Position numbers and translations under genes: made by a program. From Aminithiophilus ramosus (GTDB taxonomy: Bacteria > Synergistota > Synergistia > Synergistales > Aminithiophilaceae): a stretch of DNA of 64,000 nucleotides. This document shows positions 9,093-19,680 of this stretch, piece after piece (the stretch's first letter is position 1; every line of letters begins with the position of its first letter). The stretch lies in assembly GCF_018069705.1 (NCBI RefSeq), contig NZ_CP072943.1, positions 806,001-870,000 of the forward strand. Reading direction: 5' to 3'. The notes under the pieces are model-generated. The model had not been told where the DNA came from. It was given only the letters and a program-made list of their open reading frames with translations, and did not search any database.

Positions 9093-11019
9093 GGCGCGTC
9101 ACTCCCTCCCGGCTGCGGTCGTCGACGGTCTTGAAGCGATCGGGAATCTCCTGAAGGAAACGGGAATAGCCGTTGGCCTGAAGCGTCCCGAAAAGAAGAC
9201 GGCTTCGGGCCCCCGATAGGAAAAGACGATCCTCGGCGCGCGTCATGGCCACGTAACAGAGACGGCGTTCCTCCTCGAGCCCCTGACTCTCCTCGTCGAG
9301 ACAACGGGCATGGGGGAAGATGCCCTCTTCCATGGCGACGACGAAGACGACGGGAAACTCGAGCCCCTTGGCGGCGTGAAGCGTCAGGAGATTGACGCGG
9401 TCCTCGTCGTCGAGAGAGCTCTCCTGATCGGTGAAAAGGGCCAGCTCGACGAGGGCCTCGGCCAAAGGAAGACCGGGAGGAACGACGGAAAGGATTTCGA
9501 GGACGTTCTCGACGCGCTCCTCCCAACCCTCCTTGTCGTATTCGGCCAGGAAGGCGCCGTAATCGACATCGCCGAGGACGTAACGAAGGGCCTCGCCGAA
9601 ATCATCGCTCCGATCGAGGAGGTGTTCCATATGGCCGGCCAACTCCAGAGCCCCCTGTGCGGCCTTGCCCTTGAGTCCACAGCCTGCAGACAGAGACCGC
9701 CAGATCTTCTGCGGCTCCGTCAGGGGAATCCGGCCCAGATGGTCCGCCAGACGTTCCAGACTCTTGGGGCCCAGTCCCCGCGTCGGAACATTGCCGATCC
9801 TCTCCAGCGAGGCCCTGTCCCGGGGATTGACGGCCAGCCTCAGATAGGCCAGGACGTCTTTCACCTCGCGGCGCTCATAGAAACTCGTCCCTCTGACGAT
9901 GCGGTACGGGATGGCCGCCTCGACGAGACGCTGTTCGTAGAGGCGGCTCAGGGCATTCATCCGGTAGAGGAGAGCCATATCGCCGTAGCGGAAGCCCGAG
10001 GCGTGAAGCTCCTCGATGCGGTCGACGACGAAGCGCGCCTCGGCCTCCTCGCTCGGCGCCAGAAGGGAATAAATCTTCTCGCCCCTGTCTCGGGCCGTCC
10101 AGAGCTCCTTGGGCGGCCGCAGCCTGTTTCGGGAAATGACCTCGTTGGCGCCGTCGAGGATCATGCCCGTCGAGCGGTAGTTCTGATCGAGAACGACCGT
10201 CTTCGCGCCGGGAAAATCCGTCTCGAAACGGAGGATCATGGACATATCGGCGCCGCGCCAGCCGTAAATGGACTGATCGGGATCGCCGACGACCATGAGG
10301 GACGCCCCCCCTCCCGAGAGGAGCTTGAGAAGGCGATATTGAAGGCGGTTCACATCCTGATACTCGTCGACGAGAATCCAATCGTAGCGGTTTCTCTCGA
10401 CCTGCAGAGCCTCGGCGTCGGTCAGAAGGAGGTGGAGAGGGAGGACGAGGAGGTCATCGAAATCGAGAGCTCCCTGGCGTCGGAGCTCCTCCTGGTAGCG
10501 GCCGTAGAAATCGCTCCAGGGAGCGGCCAGCTTATCGGGCCGGAGCGTCCGAAGATCGCACTCCGTCTTGCCCCGCGACATCTCTCCCAGAATCCAGGCC
10601 GTGTCGTAACGTTGCTCGTCGAGATTGAACTCCGTGCGGAGACGCTTGACGAGGTTGCGGCTATCGGCCCTGTCGAAGATGACGAAGTTTTTCCCGAAAC
10701 CCCGCTCTTCGAGGAGGACCCTGTGGCGCAGAAGCCAGCGCAGCCCCCAGGCGTGGAAGGTGAGGACCTCCATCTCCCCGCGGCCGGGCCCGAGGAGGTC
10801 GGTGACGCGCGTCGCCATCTCCCGGGCCGCCTTGTTCGTGAAGGTGACGGCAAGAAGGCGACGGGAAGGGATCCCTCTCTCCTCGACGAGATAGGCGAGC
10901 TTGTGCGTCAGCACGCTCGTCTTGCCGCTGCCCGCCCCGGCAAGAACGAGAAGGGGACCGTCGCAGTAGACCACGGCCTCGTGCTGTCGGCCGTTGAGTC
11001 CCTCCAGAAGGGATCTCAT
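9052..11019 (-). CDS. UvrD/Rep/PcrA-family superfamily 1 DNA helicase
   Basis: 655 aa. Motif I GAGSGKT, motif II DEYQD, motif III GDPDQSIYGWRGA and motif VI VAMTRAEDRL are all present, plus the UvrD-type LHAAKGLEF segment. It is an ATP-driven 3'-5' DNA translocase used in repair or replication restart. It is somewhat shorter than PcrA (about 720 aa), ending soon after the last helicase motif, so the C-terminal polymerase-binding tail of PcrA is reduced. First gene of the run that continues into coaE. Confidence 0.93.
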   Translation of the reverse strand: MRSLLEGLNGRQHEAVVYCDGPLLVLAGAGSGKTSVLTHKLAYLVEERGIPSRRLLAVTFTNKAAREMATRVTDLLGPGRGEMEVLTFHAWGLRWLLRHRVLLEERGFGKNFVIFDRADSRNLVKRLRTEFNLDEQRYDTAWILGEMSRGKTECDLRTLRPDKLAAPWSDFYGRYQEELRRQGALDFDDLLVLPLHLLLTDAEALQVERNRYDWILVDEYQDVNRLQYRLLKLLSGGGASLMVVGDPDQSIYGWRGADMSMILRFETDFPGAKTVVLDQNYRSTGMILDGANEVISRNRLRPPKELWTARDRGEKIYSLLAPSEEAEARFVVDRIEELHASGFRYGDMALLYRMNALSRLYEQRLVEAAIPYRIVRGTSFYERREVKDVLAYLRLAVNPRDRASLERIGNVPTRGLGPKSLERLADHLGRIPLTEPQKIWRSLSAGCGLKGKAAQGALELAGHMEHLLDRSDDFGEALRYVLGDVDYGAFLAEYDKEGWEERVENVLEILSVVPPGLPLAEALVELALFTDQESSLDDEDRVNLLTLHAAKGLEFPVVFVVAMEEGIFPHARCLDEESQGLEEERRLCYVAMTRAEDRLFLSGARSRLLFGTLQANGYSRFLQEIPDRFKTVDDRSREGVTRHVGYRSHWGYRRR

Positions 11020-11172
11020 CGTGCCCTTCCCTCTTGGCGACGGCTTTCTTCAGCGGCCGGCTTCGGCCCTATTCTTCCGAGAACGAGTGTCATCGACCTT
11101 TTCACCTCCGAAACGAGCGGGGCACCGCAAGAGGACCTTTCCTCCGGCCGATCCGGCTCCCCCGGACATAAA

Positions 11173-11196
11173 GAAGGCGCCGCAAACGGCGCCTTC
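11173..11196 (-). terminator. terminator downstream of hpf
   Basis: Nine-bp perfect stem (11173-11181 with 11188-11196), six-base loop, then CTTTAT on the minus strand. It lies about 80 nt after the hpf stop and before the helicase gene. A second inverted repeat (11211-11220 with 11248-11257) lies between it and hpf. Confidence 0.6.
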
Positions 11197-11274
11197 GTCG
11201 AAATCCCTTCGGTCTTTCCCGTCAGGAACTCCGGCGAGGCTCGCCGAGGGGAAAGACCCCGAGCCGGAGGACGG

Positions 11275-11841
11275 TCAGATCTCGGGCGTGATGAGCCCGT
11301 AGCCACCTGAGCGGCGGCGGTAGACGACGTTGATGCCGTCGCCCTCGTCGGCGTTGCGGAAGACGAAGAAGGAATGGCCGAGAAGGTCCATCTGCATCGT
11401 CGCCTCCTGAGCCGACATGGGACGCATGGGGAAACGCTTGATCTTGACGATGGCGTCGATGTCCTCCGCCTCGGCCGACTGGGGCGACTGCAGCTCGCCC
11501 ATGAGCTCTTCGGCGTCGAAGATCTCGAAGGAGACATCGTGGGTCTTCATCTGGGCCCGATCGGTCAGATACTCCTTATGGCGTTTGACCTGGCGCTCGA
11601 TGTTCTTGAGCGACCTGTCGAAAGCCTTGCGAAGGTCGTTGGCATGATCTTCGCCTCTCATGACGACACCGTTGACGTCGGAAGTAATTTCCACCACGAA
11701 CATGCCACGGCTGAAGCTCATCTCGACCTGGGAGCTGAGAATGCGCTCGAAAAACTTCTCGAGCTTGCCCAGCTTCTTCTCCATATGGTCCTTGACGGCA
11801 TCGCTGAGATCGACGTTTCGGCTCACGTACCGGATGTCCAT
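11275..11841 (-). CDS. hpf: ribosome hibernation promoting factor, long form
   Basis: 188 aa. An N-terminal ribosome-binding HPF/YfiA fold is followed by a linker and the C-terminal domain characteristic of long HPF, which dimerises 70S ribosomes into inactive 100S particles. The start at 11841 is chosen because GGAGG lies seven bases upstream; upstream ATGs at 11859 and 11847 are too close to or before the ribosome-binding site. Its own promoter lies directly upstream. Confidence 0.95.
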   Translation of the reverse strand: MDIRYVSRNVDLSDAVKDHMEKKLGKLEKFFERILSSQVEMSFSRGMFVVEITSDVNGVVMRGEDHANDLRKAFDRSLKNIERQVKRHKEYLTDRAQMKTHDVSFEIFDAEELMGELQSPQSAEAEDIDAIVKIKRFPMRPMSAQEATMQMDLLGHSFFVFRNADEGDGINVVYRRRSGGYGLITPEI

Positions 11842-11876
11842 GGGCATTCCTCCAATCATCGAATCGTGACATCCCT

Positions 11877-11904
11877 ATTGTAACACTTTCAGCGAGGCCC
11901 TCAA
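11877..11904 (-). promoter_or_regulatory. hpf promoter
   Basis: Minus strand TTGAGG (11904-11899), 16-nt spacer, TACAAT (11882-11877), about 40 nt before the hpf start. Confidence 0.6.
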
Positions 11905-11926
11905 AGGTCGCAGGGCGGCCGCTCCC

Positions 11927-12361
11927 CTACCGCCCCTCTGCGGAAGGACCATCGACGTAGTCGCAGTAGACGCCTCGGTGACGCAGCTCCGTCGACGTTC
12001 GACTGATGAAGGACCCTTCGACGACGTTCCGAAAACCCTTCTTGGCAAGAATGGCCTTGATATAGTCCACGTGAGGACAGCGATCGTAATGGTGGTTATC
12101 GGTCACCATGCAGGAGGCCAGATGGACGACGACATCATCGACTCCGACGTCCGTCTTCTCTCGCAGCTTCCGGGCCAGGTGCTCCATCTTGGCCGCCACG
12201 CTCTTGCCGCAGCAGCCGCCGCACGTGAAGGAGAGATAGCGCAGCCCCTGGGGATAATCGACGAACCTGCCCGTCCTCTCGTAGAAAGAATGGGAACAGG
12301 CGAAACCGCTGCATCGGTTGTGGGCGATCTGGCACTGGATGATCACGATGAGACTGGTCAC
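11927..12361 (-). CDS. CGGC domain-containing protein
   Basis: 144 aa. The name-giving CGGCC cluster is at residues 47-51, with further conserved Cys/His residues (CSGFACS, HLASCMV, DRCPHVDYIK). CGGC-domain proteins are predicted small metal-binding proteins of unknown function, common in anaerobes. It stands alone between hpf and arcC. Confidence 0.88.
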   Translation of the reverse strand: MTSLIVIIQCQIAHNRCSGFACSHSFYERTGRFVDYPQGLRYLSFTCGGCCGKSVAAKMEHLARKLREKTDVGVDDVVVHLASCMVTDNHHYDRCPHVDYIKAILAKKGFRNVVEGSFISRTSTELRHRGVYCDYVDGPSAEGR

Positions 12362-12407
12362 GAGAAAGCCTCCCGTCGGGATGGAATGGCCCCATCAAAA
12401 CACGAAA

Positions 12408-12433
12408 GGGCCGCCACGTCGACGCGGCGGCCC
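12408..12433 (-). terminator. terminator downstream of arcC
   Basis: Eight-bp GC-rich stem (12408-12415 with 12426-12433) followed on the minus strand by TTTCGTGTTTT. It lies between arcC and the CGGC gene. Confidence 0.7.
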
Positions 12434-12509
12434 GAGAAACCTGCGGCAGTGATCCCCCGCGACCGAAAGGGGAGAAGACCCTCTCTCCCGCAGAGAGAAA
12501 CCAAGACGC

Positions 12510-13457
12510 CTAGTCGCGGACGATACGCGTGCCGGCCCGGCCTTCCAGGGCCTCGAGGGCCTCGTCGAGACAGGCGATGACGGCACGCTCGCCTCCGTTG
12601 CGGACGAAGCGGAGGGCGGCGGCCACCTTGGGGCCCATGCTTCCGGCCCTGAAATGCCCTTCGCTCTGGTAGCGCTCCATCTCCGAGGCGGAAACCTCGC
12701 CGAGCCAGCGCTCCTGAGGCGTGCGAAAATCGAGGGCCACCTGAGGCACGTCGGTGAGAACCATGAAGACATCGGCGCCCACGGCCTGCGCCAGCCGCTC
12801 GCCGGCCAGATCCTTGTCGATGACGGCCTCGACGCCCTTGAGCTGACCGTCTTCGAGACGCATGACGGGGATGCCCCCGCCACCCGAGGCGACGACGACG
12901 CAGCCGGCCTCGATGAGTTTCACGACGGCGCCGGCCTCGACGATTCTTTTCGGATCGGGCGAGGGGACGACGCGGCGCCATCCACGGCCCGAATCCTCGA
13001 TCCAATGCTCGCCCGTGGCCGCGGCGCGGGCCTTGGCCTGCTCCTCGGTGTAGAAGGGACCGACGGGCTTGGCCGGGTTGGCGAAGGCGGGATCGGCAGG
13101 ATCGACCTCGACCTGGGTGACGACACAGACGGGGTCGTGGCCGACGAGGCCGGCCTTGGCCATCTCATTGTGGAGGCTCTGGCAGAACATGTAGCCGATG
13201 AAGCCCTGGCTCTCGCCGCCGCAGACGTCCATGGGCATGGCGGGAACCTTGGCGCTGCCCAACTCGTGGCGGATCAGGATGGCGCCGACCTGAGGACCGT
13301 TCCCGTGGGTGACGACGATCTCATGGCCCTCCTGAAGCATCCTGACGATCTGTCTGGCCGTGATGCGGACGTTCTCGAGCTGCTCCGCGAATGTCCCTCT
13401 CTGTCCGCTCTGGAGGATGGCATTGCCTCCGAGGGCCACAAGCACTCTTTTCCCCAT
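12510..13457 (-). CDS. arcC: carbamate kinase
   Basis: 315 aa. Begins [13 protein letters not shown], the amino-acid-kinase fold N-terminus of carbamate kinase, with GGGGIPV and a late nucleotide-binding MGPKVAAAL segment. It makes ATP from carbamoyl phosphate in arginine or purine fermentation, or the reverse. An in-frame TTG at 13481 would add eight residues; the ATG at 13457 matches the family start. No arcA or arcB is in the window. The gene has its own promoter and terminator. Confidence 0.95.
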   Translation of the reverse strand: MGKRVLVALGGNAILQSGQRGTFAEQLENVRITARQIVRMLQEGHEIVVTHGNGPQVGAILIRHELGSAKVPAMPMDVCGGESQGFIGYMFCQSLHNEMAKAGLVGHDPVCVVTQVEVDPADPAFANPAKPVGPFYTEEQAKARAAATGEHWIEDSGRGWRRVVPSPDPKRIVEAGAVVKLIEAGCVVVASGGGGIPVMRLEDGQLKGVEAVIDKDLAGERLAQAVGADVFMVLTDVPQVALDFRTPQERWLGEVSASEMERYQSEGHFRAGSMGPKVAAALRFVRNGGERAVIACLDEALEALEGRAGTRIVRD

Positions 13458-13533
13458 CTGCCGATCACCACCGGTCTTCAAGATAAGTCGATCTCCCTTG
13501 GGGAGACGATCGGACTTCTTCGTTTACCGGTCC

Positions 13534-13562
13534 AGTATAGGTCCTGCCGCCGGAACAAGCAA
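13534..13562 (-). promoter_or_regulatory. candidate arcC promoter
   Basis: Minus strand TTGCTT (13562-13557), 17-nt spacer, TATACT (13539-13534). AT-rich DNA (13560-13600) lies just upstream, as expected for an UP-element-like region. Confidence 0.55.
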
Positions 13563-13631
13563 TAAAATAAAGATGAAATATAAACTCAAATATTGACATT
13601 GTTCAGAGACAGCCCTTCCCGAAGAAAAAAA

Positions 13632-13659
13632 GGCGACGAGGGCTTACGCCCCCGCCGCC
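13632..13659 (-). terminator. terminator of the rpsB-tsf-pyrH-frr cluster
   Basis: Twelve-bp stem with two G-U pairs (13632-13643 with 13648-13659), GTAA loop, followed on the minus strand by a seven-T tract (13631-13625). It is a textbook intrinsic terminator about 30 nt after frr. Confidence 0.9.
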
Positions 13660-13690
13660 TCCGACAAGATGTCGCCTGCCGACGGAACGG

Positions 13691-14248
13691 TCAGTCCTCG
13701 AGGATTTCCTTCTCTTTCATCCCCTGAGCGGCATCGACCTTCTTGGAGAATTCATCGGTGAGATCCTGAATTTCCTTCTGGTAGCGGCGAAGGTCATCTT
13801 CGCTGATGAGGCTTTCCTTTTCCATCCTCTTCATCGTCTCGACGCCGTCGCGGCGGAGGTTGCGCAGGGCCACCTTGGCATCCTCGCCATACTTGCGCAC
13901 CAACTTGGTGAGTTCGATGCGGCGCTGACGGTTCAGCTCGGGCAGGGTGAGACGGACGGCCTCGCCGTCGACGACGGGCGTGACGCCCAGAGAGGAGGCC
14001 AGAATGCCCTTTTCTATGGCCTTGAGGGCCGTCTTGTCCCAGGGGGTGATGAGAAGCTGACGGGGATCGGGAACGGTGACGTTGCCCATCTGCTTGACGG
14101 GAGTCTGTGTGCCGTAATAGTCGACTTTGATCTCTTCGACCAGGGCGGGGTGAGCCCGGCCGGTCCTGATGCCCAGGTACTCTCCCTTGAGGTGCTCGAC
14201 GGTCTTTTCCATCTGCTGCTTCAGTCTGGCGATCTCCTTCGTTGGCAT
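13691..14248 (-). CDS. frr: ribosome recycling factor
   Basis: 185 aa, standard RRF length. Contains the family segment YLGIRTGRAHPALVEEI and VTVPDPRQLLI. It splits post-termination ribosomes together with EF-G. Follows pyrH by about 20 nt in the classic rpsB-tsf-pyrH-frr order. Confidence 0.98.
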   Translation of the reverse strand: MPTKEIARLKQQMEKTVEHLKGEYLGIRTGRAHPALVEEIKVDYYGTQTPVKQMGNVTVPDPRQLLITPWDKTALKAIEKGILASSLGVTPVVDGEAVRLTLPELNRQRRIELTKLVRKYGEDAKVALRNLRRDGVETMKRMEKESLISEDDLRRYQKEIQDLTDEFSKKVDAAQGMKEKEILED

Positions 14249-14268
14249 CGCTCATCACTCCTTTTCGG

Positions 14269-15680
<1,412 letters not shown>

Positions 15681-15684
15681 GGAC

Positions 15685-16521
15685 CTAGGCCTCCTTCCAG
15701 CCTTTATGCTCTTCGATGCCTTCCTTGACGAGCTTTTCCCCTACTTCGCCGTAGGTCTCGTGCAGTTTCTCGCGAATTTCGATGTCGACGGGCTCAGAGG
15801 CGCCACCCTCGTCGGCCTCGGGATCGACATAGCCGTCGACGCCCTGGCGTCCCTCGACGACGGCATCGGCCATGAGCTTCGTCATCAGCTTGATGGCCCT
15901 GATGGCGTCATCGTTGCCGGGGATGGGAAAATCGATGATCTCGGGATCGCAGTTGGTGTCGACGATGGCGATGACGGGGATGCCAAGCTTGCGGGCCTCG
16001 CGGATGGCGATCTCCTCGCGGCGGGGATCGATGACGAAGAGGGCGTCAGGCGCCTCCTTCATCTCGCGGATTCCCAGGAGGTACTTCTCGAGCTTCTCCC
16101 TGATCTTGCGGAGCTGGACGACTTCCTTCTTGGGCATCTTCTCGTAGGAGCCCTCTTCTTCCATCTTCTGGAGCTCCACCATGCGCGTGACGCGCTTGCG
16201 GATCGTGGGGAAGTTGGTCAAAAGACCGCCGAGCCAGCGCTGGTTGATGTAGTGCATGCCCGAGCGCAGGGCCTCTTCACGGATCGTCTCCTGGGCCTGG
16301 CGCTTCGTTCCGACGAAAAGGACCGTGCCGCCTCCCTTGGAGACTTCGCGCAGGAAATCATAGGCTTTCTCGAGGCCCTTGACCGTCTTCTGGAGGTCGA
16401 CGATGTAGACGCCGTTTCTCTCCGTGAAGATGTAGGGCTTCATCTTGGGATTCCAACGTCGTGTCTGGTGTCCGAAATGGACGCCGCACTCCAGGAGCTG
16501 CTTCATCGTTACGATACCCAT
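15685..16521 (-). CDS. rpsB: 30S ribosomal protein S2
   Basis: 278 aa. Starts [19 protein letters not shown], the S2 N-terminus. An acidic, low-complexity C-terminal tail (from about 230) makes it longer than E. coli S2 (241 aa). The start at 16521 has AAGGAGGTTATTTT upstream. It heads the rpsB-tsf-pyrH-frr cluster, behind a leader with a stem-loop and a promoter that overlaps that of the divergent regulator gene. Confidence 0.98.
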   Translation of the reverse strand: MGIVTMKQLLECGVHFGHQTRRWNPKMKPYIFTERNGVYIVDLQKTVKGLEKAYDFLREVSKGGGTVLFVGTKRQAQETIREEALRSGMHYINQRWLGGLLTNFPTIRKRVTRMVELQKMEEEGSYEKMPKKEVVQLRKIREKLEKYLLGIREMKEAPDALFVIDPRREEIAIREARKLGIPVIAIVDTNCDPEIIDFPIPGNDDAIRAIKLMTKLMADAVVEGRQGVDGYVDPEADEGGASEPVDIEIREKLHETYGEVGEKLVKEGIEEHKGWKEA

Positions 16522-16625
16522 AAAATAACCTCCTTCGTTTTTCCCTCCACGCCCTTCCACTGCCTCGGACCCCTGAGGGGAACGCCGAAGGCATCGGGAC
16601 GTGTGCGTGATAAGGGCCATCGGCA

Positions 16626-16655
16626 AGTATATCACAGCCCCCGGTTGACCTTCAA
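16626..16655 (-). promoter_or_regulatory. rpsB: rpsB promoter
   Basis: Minus strand TTGAAG (16655-16650), 18-nt spacer, TATACT (16631-16626). It overlaps the divergent promoter of the CsoR-family gene. A leader of about 100 nt follows, with a stem-loop containing CCCC-TCA-GGGG (about 16561-16591). Confidence 0.65.
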
Positions 16656-16673
16656 CCGTCGTTCAACTAAAAT
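16645..16673 (+). promoter_or_regulatory. promoter of CsoR-family gene
   Basis: TTGACC (16645-16650), 17-nt spacer, TAAAAT (16668-16673). An ATACCCC half-site resembling CsoR-type operators follows at 16673-16680, so autoregulation is possible (inference). Confidence 0.7.
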
Positions 16674-16715
16674 ATACCCCGTATTCGTATTCATAATCGA
16701 CAAGGAGGAATTACT

Positions 16716-17045
16716 GTGGCCAAACAGTCCCTGATCCGGGAAATCGAGAACCTCTCGCCGGAGAGGAAGGCCATGCTCAACCGCCTCAAGCGCGTCGAGG
16801 GACAGCTTCGGGGCATTCAGCGCATGATCGTCGAGGATCAGCCCTGCCACTCCATTCTCGTCCAGCTTTCGGCTGCCAGAAAAGCGATGCAGCAGGCCTG
16901 CATCGAGATCCTCAAGAACTACGTCCGCAAATGCCTGGCCGAGCAGGGAGAGACAGATCTGAGCGAGATGGAGAGCCTCATCGGCACTCTCATCGACATC
17001 GCCCCCCTGCCGGCGGAATGCGACGACAAGCACGAAGAGGCTTAA
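16716..17045 (+). CDS. CsoR/FrmR-family regulator, CstR-like
   Basis: 109 aa, GTG start behind AGGAGG. All-helical DUF156 repressor with the family segment LNRLKRVEGQLRGIQRM. The two sensing cysteines are C44 and C73, 29 residues apart as in CsoR and CstR. The histidine that completes the copper site of CsoR (four residues before the second Cys) is Tyr69 here. A Cys pair without His is the pattern of the persulfide sensor CstR, so sulfane-sulfur sensing is more likely than copper. An extra C62 is present. Target genes are not adjacent; the gene may control itself and perhaps affects the overlapping rpsB promoter. Confidence 0.85.
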   Translation: MAKQSLIREIENLSPERKAMLNRLKRVEGQLRGIQRMIVEDQPCHSILVQLSAARKAMQQACIEILKNYVRKCLAEQGETDLSEMESLIGTLIDIAPLPAECDDKHEEA

Positions 17046-17051
17046 ACCGAG

Positions 17052-17504
17052 TCAGAGCCCGCTCTCCAGAAAGGGAGCCAAGATGCCCAGTTCGTGGTCA
17101 TCCCCCGTCAGCCCGTCGAGAAGTCGATCGCCTCGGCGGATCAGGTAGCGCCAATCCATCGAGAGGCTCTGGGGAAGGACCTGAACGGAGGCGTAACGGC
17201 CCCACCCCCGCCAGCCTTCGGGAACGCCGCATCGGCTGCCTTCGGCCACGAAAAGGACCTTGGCCTCCGACAGACGAGGAGGGACGGAGCGCCCCTCAAG
17301 GGGAAGGAAAGAGGGAGTCGGCTCCCGAAGAGGGGCCAGCTCCCTCCCCGTCAGGCCGTCCACCCATAGCCGCACCCTGCGGTAGGAGGGACGTCTGAGC
17401 AGACCTCTTTCGTAGATTTCGACGTCGACGGAAAAGACCGGGGCCAGCAGCAGCCGATCACCGGCCTCGACGGCCAGGAGAGGTTCAAGGAAGCGCTCCT
17501 TCAT
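17052..17504 (-). CDS. hypothetical protein
   Basis: 150 aa, not recognised. Mixed alpha/beta composition without signal peptide or membrane segment. Three consecutive ATGs follow GGGAGGG; the third (17504) has proper spacing and is chosen. The same frame extends upstream through the SRP RNA and a tRNA, which is not credible. It converges with the CsoR-family gene, six bases apart. Confidence 0.6.
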   Translation of the reverse strand: MKERFLEPLLAVEAGDRLLLAPVFSVDVEIYERGLLRRPSYRRVRLWVDGLTGRELAPLREPTPSFLPLEGRSVPPRLSEAKVLFVAEGSRCGVPEGWRGWGRYASVQVLPQSLSMDWRYLIRRGDRLLDGLTGDDHELGILAPFLESGL

Positions 17505-17529
17505 CATCATCCCTCCCGACAAGGAAAAC

Positions 17530-17650
17530 GGTCCTCCGCTGGAGGCCCAGAATCCCCGTGGCACCCGAAAAGATCCCCTACCGTTGCTCCCTTCCGGGCC
17601 TGGCGGAGTTCGGGGGTTTTCGCCGCACGGGACTGGACCTCCAGCGGAAA
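17530..17650 (-). ncRNA. ffs: signal recognition particle RNA, small bacterial type
   Basis: The minus strand contains the SRP RNA apical domain GCCAGGCCCGGAAGGGAGCA with the GGAA tetraloop and the symmetric and asymmetric internal loops. The closing stem is CCGCTGGAGG (17647-17638) with CCTCCAGCGG (17545-17536). No Alu domain is visible. Exact ends are approximate. It is clustered with two tRNA-Ser genes on the same strand. Confidence 0.9.
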
Positions 17651-17680
17651 ACCGTTCAATCGATCTAAACATACAAAAAA

Positions 17681-17768
17681 TGGCGGAGGAGGTGGGATTT
17701 GAACCCACGGAACGTCGCCGTTCAGACGCTCTCCAAGCGCCCGCCTTCGACCACTCGGCCACCCCTCC
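17681..17768 (-). tRNA. tRNA-Ser (GGA)
   Basis: Class II tRNA with long variable arm, 88 nt including encoded CCA. The anticodon loop TTGGAGA gives anticodon GGA (serine UCC/UCU). The acceptor stem GGAGGGG pairs with CTCCTCC. Confidence 0.95.
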
Positions 17769-17987
17769 GCAACAGGATGAATTTTAGCATCTTTCGACGG
17801 CCCTCGCAAGGGGCGAAGAGCGCCCCTGCTCCCTCGGCGATGCCGCCTTCGTCGTCCGTCCTCTCCGGGGAGCCTCTCGATTGCGAGGTACGGCGACGAA
17901 CCGGGACCTTCGACGCTCCCCTACCCTGAAGACGGGAACAAAAAGGCCGCCGAGACACTGGGCCCCTGACGGCTTCTGAAGATTCTA

Positions 17988-18078
17988 TGGCGGAGGAGGT
18001 GGGATTTGAACCCACGGAGGAACAAAGTCCCTCACTTGATTTCGAGTCAAGCGCCTTCGACCGCTCGGCCACTCCTCC
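17988..18078 (-). tRNA. tRNA-Ser (CGA)
   Basis: Class II tRNA with long variable arm, 91 nt including encoded CCA. The anticodon stem CTTGA/TCAAG and loop CTCGAAA give anticodon CGA (serine UCG). Confidence 0.95.
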
Positions 18079-18473
18079 ATCGCGACGACGATTCTAACAC
18101 AGGAGAGGCCTCGACGCCAGAGGCAAGGCGGAGAAAGAGCGTCACCTCTCCGCCGGAGATGCCGGTTAGACGCCGGATCGAATCGCGCCGTTACCGCCGC
18201 AAGCCCCGCTCAAGTCTTTTCCGTGCAGCACAGGGGGGAGACCGTCTAGCGGGACCGTCATCCGACGGGACTCCACGCCGCGAATCGCCGCGCCGAAACG
18301 CCTCGCCCCCTGCGCCGACGTCAAGGCAGCCGAGAAGACCGTTCCCCGGCCGAAGGCCTGGAACCGGGCCGTCAGTCCCCTCTTCGTCATCGAAGCTGCC
18401 TGCTCGCACGAATCCGCACAGGGCAGATCAAGCGCCTCGCCAGGCGGCCAGAGTCCTTATCTCCTCCCAACGA
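18079..18473. other. 395-bp stretch without supported gene
   Basis: Short open frames exist on both strands (for example 18166-18390 minus) but none has a ribosome-binding site or a recognisable motif. It may be debris from the decay of the adjacent diguanylate cyclase. Confidence 0.4.
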
Positions 18474-19033
18474 TCAGACGCCGGGCGCGAAGAGACTCGT
18501 CGAGGGGGCACCTCGTTTCTCCTCGTACATCCTCGCGTCGGCTGCTAGGTCATGACGGCGGAGAAGAGGAGGCTGGGAAGGGCAACGACGAGGTAGACGC
18601 GACGCTCCGTCCCCCGCGTTCCGTAAAGAAGGGAAAAGACCATGAGGAGGAGCATGACGGCGAAGAGACCGTCGTTGACAAGGCATCTCGCCGCGGCGCT
18701 GCTCCGGTTGACGTAGGAAAGGGCGACGAAGAGGACGATGCCGAGGGCAACGATGCCCTTGCGCGGCTTTTCGCCGCCGAAACGGCGGAAGCGGAGAATG
18801 CCTTCCAGCAGAAGGAGCATCGCCGAAAGGGAGGCGGCCATGTTGAAAAACATGCTGTAGTCCCCCAGGAGCGAGTAGAGGGGGAAGAGCCCTCCTCCGA
18901 CGAGCCCCGCCAGGGCCCAGCAGCCGGGACCTCTCTCGGAACGGTTGAGGCTCCAGAGGAGAATCATGGCGAAACCGGAGAGGGCGGCGACGAGGCTCAT
19001 CACCAGCTGAAGGAGGACGAGATCAGGGGTCAC
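18474..19033 (-). pseudogene. remnant of a membrane diguanylate cyclase
   Basis: A 162-codon frame (19033 to 18545) encodes five or six hydrophobic segments of the kind that precede GGDEF domains. It stops at TAG. Directly after, in another frame (ending 18474), lies LAADARMYEEKR, which matches the extreme C-terminus of GGDEF domains (consensus ADxAMYxAKR). The entire catalytic core, including GGDEF, is missing. The simplest reading is an internal deletion that fused the membrane part to the last residues out of frame. The alternative is a genuine short membrane protein with a coincidental downstream match. Confidence 0.6.
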
Positions 19034-19160
19034 GACGAAAACCTCCCGACAGATTCGGAAGAAGTCCCGGCTCCCGGGCAGCCGGAGGAAGAGAAAGCGA
19101 GAGGCGGGGCAACCCCGCGGCGGCGGGCTTGGCCGGGAGAGAGCCCCGAACCTCTTCCCT

Positions 19161-19676
19161 TCAGGGACAGAAAGGCGGCTCGGGTCCTTTCTCGGCTTTT
19201 CGCGCCCTTCGCCTGGAGCGGAAGAACCCGCTCAGGAGCCCGGCGGCCTCCTGAGCCATCAGCCCCCTGCGACAGGCGACCCGGACGGGGAAGCGCCCGT
19301 CGGCCAGGAGGTCGTAGAGAGTCCCGCAGCAGCCGGCGCGGGAATCGGAGGCGCCGAAGACGAGGTGACCGAGACGGCACTGGAGGATGGCCCCGGCACA
19401 CATGGGACAGGGCTCGAGGGTGACGTAGAGCGTGCAGTCCGAGAGGCGCCACCGCCCCAGAGTGCGGGCGGCCTGGGCGAGGGCGATCATTTCGGCGTGG
19501 GCCAAGGGATCGCCCCGGGCCTCGCGGCCGTTGTGCCCCCGCCCGACGACCTGGCCGGCGGATACGACAAGGGCCCCGACGGGGACATCGCCCGTCTCGA
19601 GAGCCAGGCGAGCCTCGGCGAGGGCCAGATTCATAAAATCCCTGTCGGCCTCGGAAAAAACGCTTAGGGGAGTCAC
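19161..19676 (-). CDS. tadA: tRNA-specific adenosine deaminase
   Basis: 171 aa. The zinc site HAE is at 60-62 and PCPMC at 89-93, the cytidine-deaminase fold used by TadA to convert A34 to inosine in tRNA-Arg(ACG). A basic C-terminal tail (about 150-165) may aid tRNA binding. It starts 4 nt downstream of speD and is probably co-transcribed with it. Confidence 0.95.
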   Translation of the reverse strand: MTPLSVFSEADRDFMNLALAEARLALETGDVPVGALVVSAGQVVGRGHNGREARGDPLAHAEMIALAQAARTLGRWRLSDCTLYVTLEPCPMCAGAILQCRLGHLVFGASDSRAGCCGTLYDLLADGRFPVRVACRRGLMAQEAAGLLSGFFRSRRRARKAEKGPEPPFCP

Positions 19677-19680
19677 GGCC

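Noticed and set aside
17052-17762. 236-codon version of the hypothetical gene
   Set aside because: Its first 86 codons cross the SRP RNA and part of a tRNA-Ser.
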